Source: an uncultured Lachnospiraceae bacterium
Lineage (GTDB): Bacteria; Bacillota; Clostridia; Lachnospirales; Lachnospiraceae
NCBI GenBank assembly: GCA_947626985.1
Contig: CANQUG010000017.1
Span: 1 to 56,254 of the forward strand
Length of the DNA stretch: 56,254 nt
Reading direction: 5' to 3'
The position numbers and the translations under genes are program-made. The notes below the pieces were generated by a model. It searched no databases. It had not been told where the DNA came from and worked only from the letters and a program-made list of their open reading frames with translations. Shown one piece after another: positions 33,707-42,279 of the stretch (position 1 is its first letter; every line of letters begins with the position of its first letter).

Positions 33707-34780
33707 ATGGAAACAATTCGTGTAGGTATCGTCGGCCATGGATTTATGGGCCATGAACACGAGACCATGCTGTACAACATGGACGGATATCAGATCATCG
33801 GCATATCCGACATCGACCCGAAGCAGCTGGAGGACGTGAAGCCCGGAATCAAACGTTACCAGTCCAACGAAGAGCTCTTCGCGGATCCGGAGATCGACGT
33901 GGTCCTGATCGTGGCCAACAACAATCAGCATCACGATCTGGTGATCCAGGCCGCGCGGGCAGGAAAGGATATCATCTGCGAGAAACCCATCGCCATGAAT
34001 CTGGCAGAGCTGGACGACATGGTGAAGGTGGTGGAAGAGTGCGGCGTGAAATTCACCATCCATCACCAGAGAAGACTGGATCCGGATTTCCGTACCATGA
34101 AGGCTGTCTATGACGAGGGAAGCCTTGGAGATGTGTACACGGTGAAGAGCAGCCTGTACGGCTTTAACGGAAATATGCATGACTGGCACGTATACATCAG
34201 CGAGGGCGGCGGCATGCTTTTTGACTGGGGCGTACACCTGATCGACCAGATGCTCTGGATGATGAAGGGCGCCAAGGTAACGTCCGTATTCGCGGATGTG
34301 CGCAATGTGATCAACTTTGAGGTCGACGACTATTTCAAGATCCTTCTCCGGTTCGACAACGGCGTCACGGGAGAAATCGAGCTGGGAACCTATTTCCTCA
34401 CGGACAAGATCCAGGAGAAATGGTTCGAGCGCCACTGGATCATGGGCGGCAACAAGGGAACGGCGTATCTGGACGGATTCGATCCCGTGGGAAAGATCGT
34501 CCGCACCTCCCATCTGCTTAAAAATGTCCGGGGAACCCGCACCATGACCGCAGCAGGCCCCACCCGCTCCTTCGGACCGCCTGCGGAGGGCACCATCCTT
34601 ACCGAAGAGCTGCCAAAGGTGACCACGAAACATGAAGATTACTTCATCAACTATCACAAAGCATATTTCGGCGAAGAAGAGTTCCTGGTAAAGATCCCGG
34701 AGACCAGAAGAGTGCTGGCTCTCATGGAAGCTGTAAGAGAGTCCGCGAAGACCGGCAATTCCATTCGTTTTGAATCATAA
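33707..34780 (+). CDS. Gfo/Idh/MocA-family NAD(P)-dependent oxidoreductase 1
   Basis: A 357-residue protein with an N-terminal Rossmann fold (VGIVGHGFMG at 6-15), the family EKP motif at 92-94 with catalytic K93, and FDWGVHLIDQM holding the conserved His. Members oxidise sugar hydroxyls; in gut C-glycoside degradation such an enzyme makes the 3-keto sugar needed before bond cleavage. The neighbourhood supports that role here, but a role on the released keto-sugar is equally possible. The AraC regulator follows after six bases, so they are co-transcribed. Confidence 0.88.
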   Translation: METIRVGIVGHGFMGHEHETMLYNMDGYQIIGISDIDPKQLEDVKPGIKRYQSNEELFADPEIDVVLIVANNNQHHDLVIQAARAGKDIICEKPIAMNLAELDDMVKVVEECGVKFTIHHQRRLDPDFRTMKAVYDEGSLGDVYTVKSSLYGFNGNMHDWHVYISEGGGMLFDWGVHLIDQMLWMMKGAKVTSVFADVRNVINFEVDDYFKILLRFDNGVTGEIELGTYFLTDKIQEKWFERHWIMGGNKGTAYLDGFDPVGKIVRTSHLLKNVRGTRTMTAAGPTRSFGPPAEGTILTEELPKVTTKHEDYFINYHKAYFGEEEFLVKIPETRRVLALMEAVRESAKTGNSIRFES

Positions 34781-34786
34781 GTTTCC

Positions 34787-37204
34787 ATGCGAAAGAGTAT
34801 TTTAGACGGCAGTCAGATCATGAATTTCGAATTTCAGATAGAGCGGATGGAGAATCCACATTTTCATCAGTCTGTGGAAATTCTCTATGTCCTGGAGGGA
34901 AATCCCGAGATTACCATACAGGATCAGGTATATCAGGCTCATCCGGAGGACATCGTCGTGATCAACGCCAACAAAAAGCATTCCTACCAGTCCCGGGAGG
35001 ACGTTCTCCTCGGCTATGTGGAGATCGACTTCCGGATGCTGGCGGAACTGCTGGGCTCGGACCGTCTGCTTTTCTGGTGCAATTCCGTAGTGAACAAAAA
35101 TACCGCCTTTGACGATATGCGCCGTATTCTGAAACAGATTTTCGGACAGTATTTCGAAAAGAGCGGCTACGGAAAGATTGTGCTCCAGAGCATGTATTAT
35201 CAGCTGCTGCAGGTACTGCTGGAAAATTTTATGATCCAGAGCAACGACCAGAGATTCCGGGGAGAGCATACCCAGGATGAGGAGCGGATCTCCGAGATCG
35301 TCAACTACATTCACAGCAATTATAAAAAAAGGATCAGTCTGTCCGAGCTGAGCGACGCTCTGTATCTGTCCGTGCCCTATCTCTCCAAGTACATAAAAAA
35401 GAAGATGGGCATGAACTTCATCGACTATGTGAACAACATCCGGCTGTTTCATGCGGTGGAGGATCTGCTGTATACGGATACTTCCATTACCGTCATCGCT
35501 CTGGAGAACGGCTTCCCCAATGTGGCCGCGTTCACCAGACTCCTGAAGGCAGCCTACAATATGACTCCCTCGGAATACCGCCAGCAGATGAAGACCATAC
35601 CGGAATCGAAGGCGGAGAAGAGCGGGGGAAAGGAACTGCTGGAGAAGCGGGTGGCCGATTATCTGGACAATCAGGTGGTTCAGGAGCCCGCAGAGGTGAA
35701 CTGCAGCGATTTCTGCATCGTTCTGGATACCCGGGAGGGCAGGGAGTATGTTCCCTACTGGAAGGAAATGCTGAATGCGGGACGTATGGAGGATCTGCTC
35801 CGGTCCGATATGCGCAGGCAGCTTCTGACCCTCCGCGGTGAGCTGGGCTTCACCTACGTGAGAATCTGGGACTTTTTCGCGGACAGCATGCTTCTGGGAA
35901 GCGCGGGCGATGTGAGCAGGTATAATTTCAACCGGGTGGACAGCGTCTTTGACTTTCTCATACAGAACGGACTCAAACCCTATCTGGAGATGGGCGCCAA
36001 GCCCAGGCAGCTGTACAGCACCCTGAATGAAAATATCTATCTGGAAAAGCGGGAATTTCCCTTTGACACCGCCAGAAAGTACGAACAGTTTTTAAACGCG
36101 TTTCTCACCCACCTGATCAATCACTACGGCCTGGAGGAAGTGGAAACCTGGTACTTCGAGCAGTGGAGCGGAGAGGATTTTGAAACCGGCTCCTTTGACC
36201 CCGGATTCTGGGAACACTTTGAGTCCCTTTACCGGGTGGCGAAAAAACACTCGGAACGGATTCAGGTGGGAGGAGGCGGGGTGGGCATCCAGTACGGAAG
36301 CGCCGACCTGCAGAAGCTGGTGACGGAATGGGGAGAAAAGTACTGCAAACCGGACTTTATTTCACTGTACTGTTATCCGTACATCAGGGGAGACGAGGAT
36401 GGAACCGCCTATGCCAGACAGTCCACAGACCGGGACTTTTTGAAAAATCAGCTGGAAATGGCGGAAACGATCATCAGAAATTCTCCGCTTAAGGACACCG
36501 TGATCCATGTGACCGAGTGGAGCTCCACGATTTCCAACAGGAACCTGCTCAACGACAGCTGCTACAAGGGCGCTTATATTCTGAAAGGAATTATGGACTG
36601 CTTCGGTCAGGCGCAGGTTCTGGGCTACTGGGTGGGCTCCGACATTTTTGCGGAGCATTCGGACAGCGGAGATCTCCTGTTCGGAGGCTGCGGCCTGGTG
36701 AGCGTGAAGGGAATCAAGAAACCGGCCTTTTACGCCTACCGGTTCCTGAACAGTCTGGGGAAATACATGCTGTTCAGAGGAAAAAATTCTCTGGTGACCA
36801 CCAGCGGAAATAATGAATACTTCATCGTCTGTCATAATTACCGGCATCTGAACTACAAATATTTTCTGAAAAAGGAGAATGAGCTGGAGACGGAAAAGCT
36901 GTATCAGCTTTTTGAGGACAATCAGCCCCTGCAGCTGAATTATCAGCTCACTCACCTGAAAAACGGAAAGTATAAGATCAAGACTCATTCCGTCAGCGAG
37001 GATTTCGGCAATATTCAGAAGGAACTGTACAAGCTGGGGAACGTGGGATCCCTTTCCGGTACCGAGATCGAGTATCTGGAACGGATCTGCACGCCTCATA
37101 TCCAGATCCGCACCTGCCAGGTGACGGAAAATGTGCTGAATTTTGAAACAAAAATGCAGGCGCAGGAGATTCAGTACATCCATATCAGTTATCTGTATGA
37201 ATAG
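34787..37204 (+). CDS. AraC-family regulator with degenerate GH39-like domain (copy B)
   Basis: An 805-residue protein: cupin-like domain (HFHQSVEILYVLEG, residues 25-38), AraC helix-turn-helix pair at about 166-268 (LSELSDALYLSVPYLSKYI, VIALENGFPNVAAFTRLL), then a GH39-like TIM barrel from about 300. WYFEQWSGED at 455-464 replaces the GH39 FEVWNEP motif: the acid/base position (462) is Gly. The nucleophile strand VTEWSS keeps E577. This suggests a sugar-binding pseudo-enzyme sensor. It begins six bases after the oxidoreductase, without an obvious ribosome site, so translation is probably coupled. It is similar throughout to the gene at 44858. Confidence 0.85.
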   Translation: MRKSILDGSQIMNFEFQIERMENPHFHQSVEILYVLEGNPEITIQDQVYQAHPEDIVVINANKKHSYQSREDVLLGYVEIDFRMLAELLGSDRLLFWCNSVVNKNTAFDDMRRILKQIFGQYFEKSGYGKIVLQSMYYQLLQVLLENFMIQSNDQRFRGEHTQDEERISEIVNYIHSNYKKRISLSELSDALYLSVPYLSKYIKKKMGMNFIDYVNNIRLFHAVEDLLYTDTSITVIALENGFPNVAAFTRLLKAAYNMTPSEYRQQMKTIPESKAEKSGGKELLEKRVADYLDNQVVQEPAEVNCSDFCIVLDTREGREYVPYWKEMLNAGRMEDLLRSDMRRQLLTLRGELGFTYVRIWDFFADSMLLGSAGDVSRYNFNRVDSVFDFLIQNGLKPYLEMGAKPRQLYSTLNENIYLEKREFPFDTARKYEQFLNAFLTHLINHYGLEEVETWYFEQWSGEDFETGSFDPGFWEHFESLYRVAKKHSERIQVGGGGVGIQYGSADLQKLVTEWGEKYCKPDFISLYCYPYIRGDEDGTAYARQSTDRDFLKNQLEMAETIIRNSPLKDTVIHVTEWSSTISNRNLLNDSCYKGAYILKGIMDCFGQAQVLGYWVGSDIFAEHSDSGDLLFGGCGLVSVKGIKKPAFYAYRFLNSLGKYMLFRGKNSLVTTSGNNEYFIVCHNYRHLNYKYFLKKENELETEKLYQLFEDNQPLQLNYQLTHLKNGKYKIKTHSVSEDFGNIQKELYKLGNVGSLSGTEIEYLERICTPHIQIRTCQVTENVLNFETKMQAQEIQYIHISYLYE

Positions 37205-37368
37205 AAGATTAAATTTTGACTGCTGATTTTTGCCCTCTGTTTCGGCGAGGATAAAAAATATCCTGATCAGAGTAAAAAAAAGTGTCAAAAAGAAGAAAAT
37301 CGGGATAGGAAAAAGTAAGAAAAAATTGTATAATTACAACATCAAAAATGATTAGGAGGAAATTACAA
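37205..37368 (+). promoter_or_regulatory. Promoter of the deglycosidase operon
   Basis: TATAAT at 37329-37334 lies 35 bases before the oxidoreductase 2 start; no -35 hexamer is seen at the right spacing (TAGGAA), which suits activation by an AraC protein. AGGAGG at about 37353 is the ribosome site. Confidence 0.5.
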
Positions 37369-38475
37369 ATGGCAAAAGTAAGAGTAGGAATCGTAGGATG
37401 TGGTGGTATCGCGAATCAGAAGCATATGCCCTCTCTGAAGGCAAATGCGGACCTGAACGAGATCGTTGCTTTCTGTGACATCATCGAGGAGCGCGCCGTA
37501 AAGGCAAAGGCTGACTTTGGTACAGAGGACGCGAAGGTTTACACCGATTATCATGATCTGGTAAACGACCCCAACGTGGACGTGGTACATGTCTGCACAC
37601 CCAACGTATCCCACTGCCCCATCTCCGTGGCCGCTTTTGAGGCAGGCAAGCATGTAATGTGCGAGAAGCCCATGGCTCACAACACCGAAGACGCTCAGAA
37701 GATGATCGACGCATGGAAGAAATCCGGAAAGAAATTCACCATCGGCTATCAGAACCGTCTGAGAGACGACACACAGACTCTGCACGCATCCTGCGAAGCA
37801 GGCGAGCTGGGCGAGATCTATTTCGCAAAGGCACATGCCCTGAGAAGAAGAGCAGTTCCCACCTGGGGCGTATTCCCCAACAAGGCTCTGCAGGGCGGCG
37901 GTCCCCTGATCGATATCGGAACCCACGCACTGGACATCACCCTCTGGATGATGAACAACTATGAGCCCGCATCCGTATCCGGTTCTGTAAACTACAAGCT
38001 GGGACGTCTGCCGGAAGGACCCGAAGGCAACGTATTCGGACCCTGGGATCCGGAGACCTTCGAGGTAGAGGATTCCGCATTCGGCTTCATTAAGATGAAG
38101 AACGGCGCTACCATTTATCTGGAGGCATCCTGGGCGCTGAACATTCTGAAATCCATGGAAGCATCCACCACTCTGTGCGGAACCAAGGCCGGCGCTGAGA
38201 TCCATCACGGCGGAAGCTATCCTCAGGATGAGCTGATCTACAACACCGTTGAGCACAATCAGCTGATGGAGAAGACCATCTCTCCCGCAGGCGTAGTTGA
38301 CTTCTTCGAGGGCGGAGCCTCCGCAGAGGGCGTACGCGAGCAGAAACAGTGGCTGGAAGCCATCATCAACGATACCGAGCCTCTTGTAAAACCGGAGCAG
38401 GCATTTGTAGTAACCCAGATCCTGGAAGCTATCTATAAATCCGCTGAGACCGGAAAAGAAGTATACTTCGACTGA
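37369..38475 (+). CDS. Gfo/Idh/MocA-family oxidoreductase 2
   Basis: This 368-residue protein starts MAKVRVGIVGCGGIA (GxGxxA Rossmann motif), has CEKPMAHN with K100 and GGGPLIDIGTHALDITLWMM with the conserved Asp/His. It is the first gene of a run with the deglycosidase-like beta and alpha subunits, as in known C-glycoside clusters where a DgpA-type enzyme oxidises the 3-hydroxyl. Codon choice is strikingly uniform (GCA, GGC, GAA), suggesting high expression. ATG 37369 has AGGAGG upstream; the frame start at 37348 is rejected. Confidence 0.88.
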   Translation: MAKVRVGIVGCGGIANQKHMPSLKANADLNEIVAFCDIIEERAVKAKADFGTEDAKVYTDYHDLVNDPNVDVVHVCTPNVSHCPISVAAFEAGKHVMCEKPMAHNTEDAQKMIDAWKKSGKKFTIGYQNRLRDDTQTLHASCEAGELGEIYFAKAHALRRRAVPTWGVFPNKALQGGGPLIDIGTHALDITLWMMNNYEPASVSGSVNYKLGRLPEGPEGNVFGPWDPETFEVEDSAFGFIKMKNGATIYLEASWALNILKSMEASTTLCGTKAGAEIHHGGSYPQDELIYNTVEHNQLMEKTISPAGVVDFFEGGASAEGVREQKQWLEAIINDTEPLVKPEQAFVVTQILEAIYKSAETGKEVYFD

Positions 38476-38512
38476 TAAGAACATAAAGCATTCTTAAGAA
38501 AGGAAGAAAAAA

Positions 38513-38908
38513 ATGGCTGCCAGACAGATTTATAATCCGGATGGATTTAAAAATATAGCGGAAGACGGTAAAGTCACAGGATTTCAGTTCCAGTTCAAGG
38601 CGCAGTACTATCGCGGCATTACCTTATCGATCCTCCACAACATCAGTGTAAACGTGGACGGAGAGGATTTCCCGAGAGAGGATATCAGCATCACCGTCAA
38701 CGGCGAGACCTTCACTCTGGATCAGGCACTGACTGTAGTTGATTCTGATTATCGCTGGGAATTCGGCGAATTTGCGGCTATCACTGTAAAGAAGGAGGGC
38801 GGACTTGCTGCCGGAAAGCATCACATCAAATCCGTACAGCTGATCGTTCCTTCCTATATGCCGTTCCCCATTGAAGCAGTCTGCGAGACAGACTTTGTGA
38901 TAGAATAA
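38513..38908 (+). CDS. C-glycoside deglycosidase beta subunit-like protein (DUF6379)
   Basis: A 131-residue beta-rich protein (FQFQFKAQYYRGITLSILHN, VNVDGEDFPREDISITVNGE, HHIKSVQLIVPSYMPFP) that I recognise as the DUF6379 family, the small subunit of gut C-glycoside deglycosidases such as DgpC/CarC/DfgB. It has no catalytic motif of its own; in known complexes it packs against the TIM-barrel alpha subunit and shapes the active site. The alpha subunit gene follows after 16 bases and is expected to be its partner. Assignment is from sequence resemblance and gene order. Confidence 0.75.
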   Translation: MAARQIYNPDGFKNIAEDGKVTGFQFQFKAQYYRGITLSILHNISVNVDGEDFPREDISITVNGETFTLDQALTVVDSDYRWEFGEFAAITVKKEGGLAAGKHHIKSVQLIVPSYMPFPIEAVCETDFVIE

Positions 38909-38924
38909 ACAGGAGGAGATTACG

Positions 38925-39980
38925 ATGGCTAGTGATATCAAAAGAAGTATTTCCCTGTACAGTTATCAGGATGAATATTATGACGGCGTTTTGGACCTGG
39001 AAGGCTGTCTTCGTGAAACCGCAAAGACCGGAACTACCGGCGTGGAGCTGCTGGCTGAGCAGATGATCAAAAAATTCCCCAAGCCCATCGAGGATGAGGA
39101 ATTCCGGGCGCACTGGTTTGAAATGCTGAAAAAATACAATCTGACTCCGTCCTGCTACGACGCGTTCCTGGAGAACCGGATCTACTCCAACCGTACTCTG
39201 TCTCTGGGCGAGCAGGTAAATATGATGAAGAGAGATCTTCGTCTGGCTGGTATGCTGGGCTTCCCGGTAATCCGTACTCTGGTTTCCACTCCCATGGACG
39301 TTATCGAGGGAAGTCTGGAGTATGCGGAAAAGGTAAATGTAAAGATCGGTCTTGAGGTACACGCTCCCTTTTCACTGAACTCCGGATGGGCAGACGGCTA
39401 CATGGAAATGATCAACCGCACCGGCACCAAATATTTCGGATTCATTCCGGATATGGGTATTTTCTGCAAAAACATCCCGGACGTTTTAAGGGACAAGGCC
39501 AGAAGACAGGGCGCTTCCGAGGAGTGCTTAAAGATCGTGGACGACGCTTACGCTCAGAGAGTAGCCAAGGGCTTCGTGAAGATCAAATACGACCTGGATC
39601 TTGGAAAAGCCAATATGGAATACCGTATGGCCAACGGCATGAAGGAAATGATGGACGCTGTGGAAAAGGCCGGCGGCGGCCCCGCAGACATGATGTACGC
39701 AGGAACCTCCTTCACCTATTCCTGGTCCGATCCTCAGGACATTATCGACAATATCGACTACATTTTCCATACTCACGCGAAATTCTACAATGTTCATGAG
39801 GACTATGTGGAGACTGCGGTAGCCATTCCCGAGGTGGTAGAAGCATATAAGAAGGCCGGTTATACCGGATTCCTGAGCTCCGAGTATGAAGGCGGAGAGC
39901 ACTTAAGAGACGTGGGCGTTGACAGTATCGAACAGTGCCGCCGTCATCAGGAAGCGCTGAGAAGAGCCATCGAGAGCTGA
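38925..39980 (+). CDS. C-glycoside deglycosidase alpha subunit-like TIM-barrel protein
   Basis: A 351-residue xylose-isomerase-like TIM barrel. Candidate metal ligands are E144 (LEVHAP), D176 (IPDMGIF), H282 (FHTHAKF) and E320 (SSEYEGG); H146, two residues after E144, sits where known deglycosidases have their catalytic His. The order beta then alpha, next to Gfo/Idh/MocA genes, matches the DgpBC/CarBC/DfgAB systems that cleave 3-keto C-glycosides by metal-assisted elimination. A generic sugar isomerase is the alternative; the DUF6379 neighbour argues against it. GGAGGAG precedes the ATG. Cytoplasmic. Confidence 0.72.
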   Translation: MASDIKRSISLYSYQDEYYDGVLDLEGCLRETAKTGTTGVELLAEQMIKKFPKPIEDEEFRAHWFEMLKKYNLTPSCYDAFLENRIYSNRTLSLGEQVNMMKRDLRLAGMLGFPVIRTLVSTPMDVIEGSLEYAEKVNVKIGLEVHAPFSLNSGWADGYMEMINRTGTKYFGFIPDMGIFCKNIPDVLRDKARRQGASEECLKIVDDAYAQRVAKGFVKIKYDLDLGKANMEYRMANGMKEMMDAVEKAGGGPADMMYAGTSFTYSWSDPQDIIDNIDYIFHTHAKFYNVHEDYVETAVAIPEVVEAYKKAGYTGFLSSEYEGGEHLRDVGVDSIEQCRRHQEALRRAIES

Positions 39981-40060
39981 CGCGGCGCAGAAAACTCCCG
40001 ACGGGGCTGCTCTTCAGTAACATGAAGAAATGAAATCTATCAGAAAGGTGGATGAAGAAC

Positions 40061-40975
40061 ATGAAATTTGGTTTATTGACAGCAATCTGTGAAGGCATGA
40101 CTTTTGAGGAAGTGGTGGACTTCGCGGCGGAGAACAATCTGGAGTGCCTGGAAGTGGCCTGCTGGCCGGCAGCCGGCGCAAAGAGACGTTACGCGGGCGT
40201 GAGCCATATTGACGTGGTAAACCTGACAGAGGAAAAGGCGAAGGAGATCAACGATCTCTGCGCGAAGAAGGGCGTAATGATTTCTTCTCTGGCATATTAT
40301 CCCAATACGCTGGATCCGGATCTGGAAAAACGGGCTTCCTATGTGGCTCATCTCCATGCGCTGATCGACGCTTCCGCCATGCTGGGCGTGAACATGGTGA
40401 CGACCTTTATCGGACGTATCTCCGACAAGACCGTGGCAGAGAACCTGGAGGTTGCCAAAGAAGTATGGACCCCGATCCTGAAGCATGCGGAAGAAAAAGG
40501 CGTGCGTATCGGCATCGAGAACTGCCCCATGTGGTTTACCGACGACGAGTGGCCCGGCGGACAGAACATCATGAGCACTCCCGCGAACTGGAGAAAGGTA
40601 TTCGAGGTTCTGGACAGCCCGAATCTGGGACTGAACTACGATCCTTCCCATTTCGTATGGCAGCAGATCGACTATATCAAACCCATCTACGAGTTTAAGG
40701 ATAAGATCTTCCATGTTCATTACAAGGACATCAAGGTATATCCGGACAGACTGGCGGATGTGGGCGTGATGGCCAATCCCCTGCAGTACATGACCCCCAA
40801 GATCCCCGGACTGGGCGATGTGGACTGGGGCAAATACGTATCCGCTCTGACCGATATCGGATTTAAGGGCTGCAGCGTGATCGAGGTAGAGGACAAGGCT
40901 TTTGAGGATTCTCTGGAAAGCGCCAAGAAAGCGGTTATTCAGAGCGCAAGGTATCTGAGAAACTTTATCAGTTAA
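40061..40975 (+). CDS. Sugar phosphate isomerase/epimerase-like TIM-barrel protein
   Basis: A 304-residue protein of the AP-endonuclease-2/xylose-isomerase-like family (IolE, Hyi, DTE relatives). Metal-site residues are visible in GIENCP, NYDPSHF, FHVHYKD and VIEVEDK. It differs from the alpha-subunit protein and probably isomerises the released keto-sugar or assists deglycosylation. I choose ATG 40061, about nine bases from AAAGGTGG; the ATG at 40052 touches that site. Last enzyme gene before the importer. Confidence 0.82.
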   Translation: MKFGLLTAICEGMTFEEVVDFAAENNLECLEVACWPAAGAKRRYAGVSHIDVVNLTEEKAKEINDLCAKKGVMISSLAYYPNTLDPDLEKRASYVAHLHALIDASAMLGVNMVTTFIGRISDKTVAENLEVAKEVWTPILKHAEEKGVRIGIENCPMWFTDDEWPGGQNIMSTPANWRKVFEVLDSPNLGLNYDPSHFVWQQIDYIKPIYEFKDKIFHVHYKDIKVYPDRLADVGVMANPLQYMTPKIPGLGDVDWGKYVSALTDIGFKGCSVIEVEDKAFEDSLESAKKAVIQSARYLRNFIS

Positions 40976-41001
40976 ATTACGACGCCTTTTATAGGCTGCG
41001 G

Positions 41002-41021
41002 GGCCGGGAATGCTTCCGGCC
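41002..41021 (+). terminator. Intra-operon hairpin before the sugar-binding protein
   Basis: GGCCGG and CCGGCC pair around an eight-base loop in the 101-base gap between the isomerase and binding-protein genes. No T run follows, so it is more likely an RNA-processing or stabilising hairpin than a full terminator. Confidence 0.45.
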
Positions 41022-41076
41022 TCTGCGGCCGTGTAAGGATAATTGCCGGAACATTTTTTTAAAGGAGGAAATATTC

Positions 41077-42132
41077 ATGAAAGCAAAAAAATTACTGGCT
41101 GGTTTACTGACAACGACTATGGTTCTTGGAATGGGCACCGTGGCATTTGCAGAGGAAGAGGGAACTCATATTTATGTTCTGACCGCGTCTGAGGATCACG
41201 GCTGGACCGGTTCTGTGGCTACCTTCGCGAAGGAGAAGGCCGAGGAGATCAATGCGGAAGGAACCTACTCCGCAGAGGTGATCACCGCTGCCAGCGCTTC
41301 CGACCAGATTACGCAGATCGAGGATATCCTTGCCGGAGATACCAGCAACATCGCTATCGTAGTGATGCCTCTGGACGACACCGTACAGTCCGCTATTCAG
41401 CAGATCGTGGACGCCGAGGTACCCTATGTGGCATTTGACCGTATCATCGACGCGGTTTCCAGCACTGCGGTATCCAATGTAAAGGGCGACAACAGCGGCA
41501 TCGGCGCCGGTTCCGCGGCATATTTCGTATCTCTTGGCATGCAGCCCGGCGACGCTGTTTATGTATATGAGGGCGATACCTCTTCCGTGACGACTCTGCG
41601 TGACTCCGGCTTTACCGATTATCTGACCGGCGCAGTAGAATTTGACGGTTCCTATATTGCCGACGAGGCCAAGTGGAGCGAGGAGGATCTGGCGAACATC
41701 ACCTACTCCGGAGCTATGAACTGGAGCCGTTCCGATACCAAAACCTCCTTCGAATCCCTGATGGGCGACGCTTCCAATGCGGAGATCAAATGGTTCTATG
41801 CAGAGGACGACGAGCTGGCTATGGGTATTCTGGAAGCCCTGAACGGCGGCGGCATCGACGACGCGGTGAAGGAAACCTTCCTGGGCAACGGCCCGGCTAT
41901 GACCGGATGCGGCGGCCTGGATGAGTATTATGAAGTGCTTCGCGGAAATTCCTATGCGGATCTGGCAGAGCAGTTCTCCGGACTTTGCTCTGTAACCTAC
42001 AGCCCGGCCATGATTCAGACTGCGATCCAGGATATGGTAGACTATCTGAACGGCGGAGAAGTAGTACAGGATCACGTGATCCCCTGCGAAAATGTGACTG
42101 CTGAGAACGTAAGCGAGTATCCTTCCTTCTGA
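41077..42132 (+). CDS. Sugar ABC transporter substrate-binding protein (CUT2, RbsB/ChvE type)
   Basis: A 351-residue exported protein with a PBP1-type fold (IYVLTASEDHGWTGSVATFA, VVMPLDDTVQSAI, PYVAFDRIID, NGPAMTGCGGLDEYYEV). The signal peptide MKAKKLLAGLLTTTMVLGMG ends at AFA before EEEG. There is no lipobox cysteine, unusual for a Gram-positive binding protein, which is normally a lipoprotein. It should deliver a monosaccharide or small glycoside to the ATPase and permease encoded next. AAAGGAGG precedes the ATG. Confidence 0.88.
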   Translation: MKAKKLLAGLLTTTMVLGMGTVAFAEEEGTHIYVLTASEDHGWTGSVATFAKEKAEEINAEGTYSAEVITAASASDQITQIEDILAGDTSNIAIVVMPLDDTVQSAIQQIVDAEVPYVAFDRIIDAVSSTAVSNVKGDNSGIGAGSAAYFVSLGMQPGDAVYVYEGDTSSVTTLRDSGFTDYLTGAVEFDGSYIADEAKWSEEDLANITYSGAMNWSRSDTKTSFESLMGDASNAEIKWFYAEDDELAMGILEALNGGGIDDAVKETFLGNGPAMTGCGGLDEYYEVLRGNSYADLAEQFSGLCSVTYSPAMIQTAIQDMVDYLNGGEVVQDHVIPCENVTAENVSEYPSF

Positions 42133-42228
42133 TAAGTCGCACTGAAATGACAAATACTGCCGCCAGCGGTACCCTGCGGGGAATCCGGGCGCCGGCGGCG
42201 TCTGTTTGATCATTACTGATAAAAATCC

Positions 42229-42255
42229 GGCGGCCATAGCGGTGCTATGGCCGCC
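42229..42255 (+). terminator. Perfect intra-operon hairpin before the ATPase
   Basis: GGCGGCCATAGC and GCTATGGCCGCC form a 12-base perfect stem around GGT, 24 bases before the ATPase start. A second GC-rich fold (GCCGCC/GGCGGC) lies near 42157-42200. Together they probably raise binding-protein mRNA over that of the ATPase and permease. Confidence 0.6.
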
Positions 42256-42279
42256 TTACGAGTTTAAGGAGCGGTCGTC

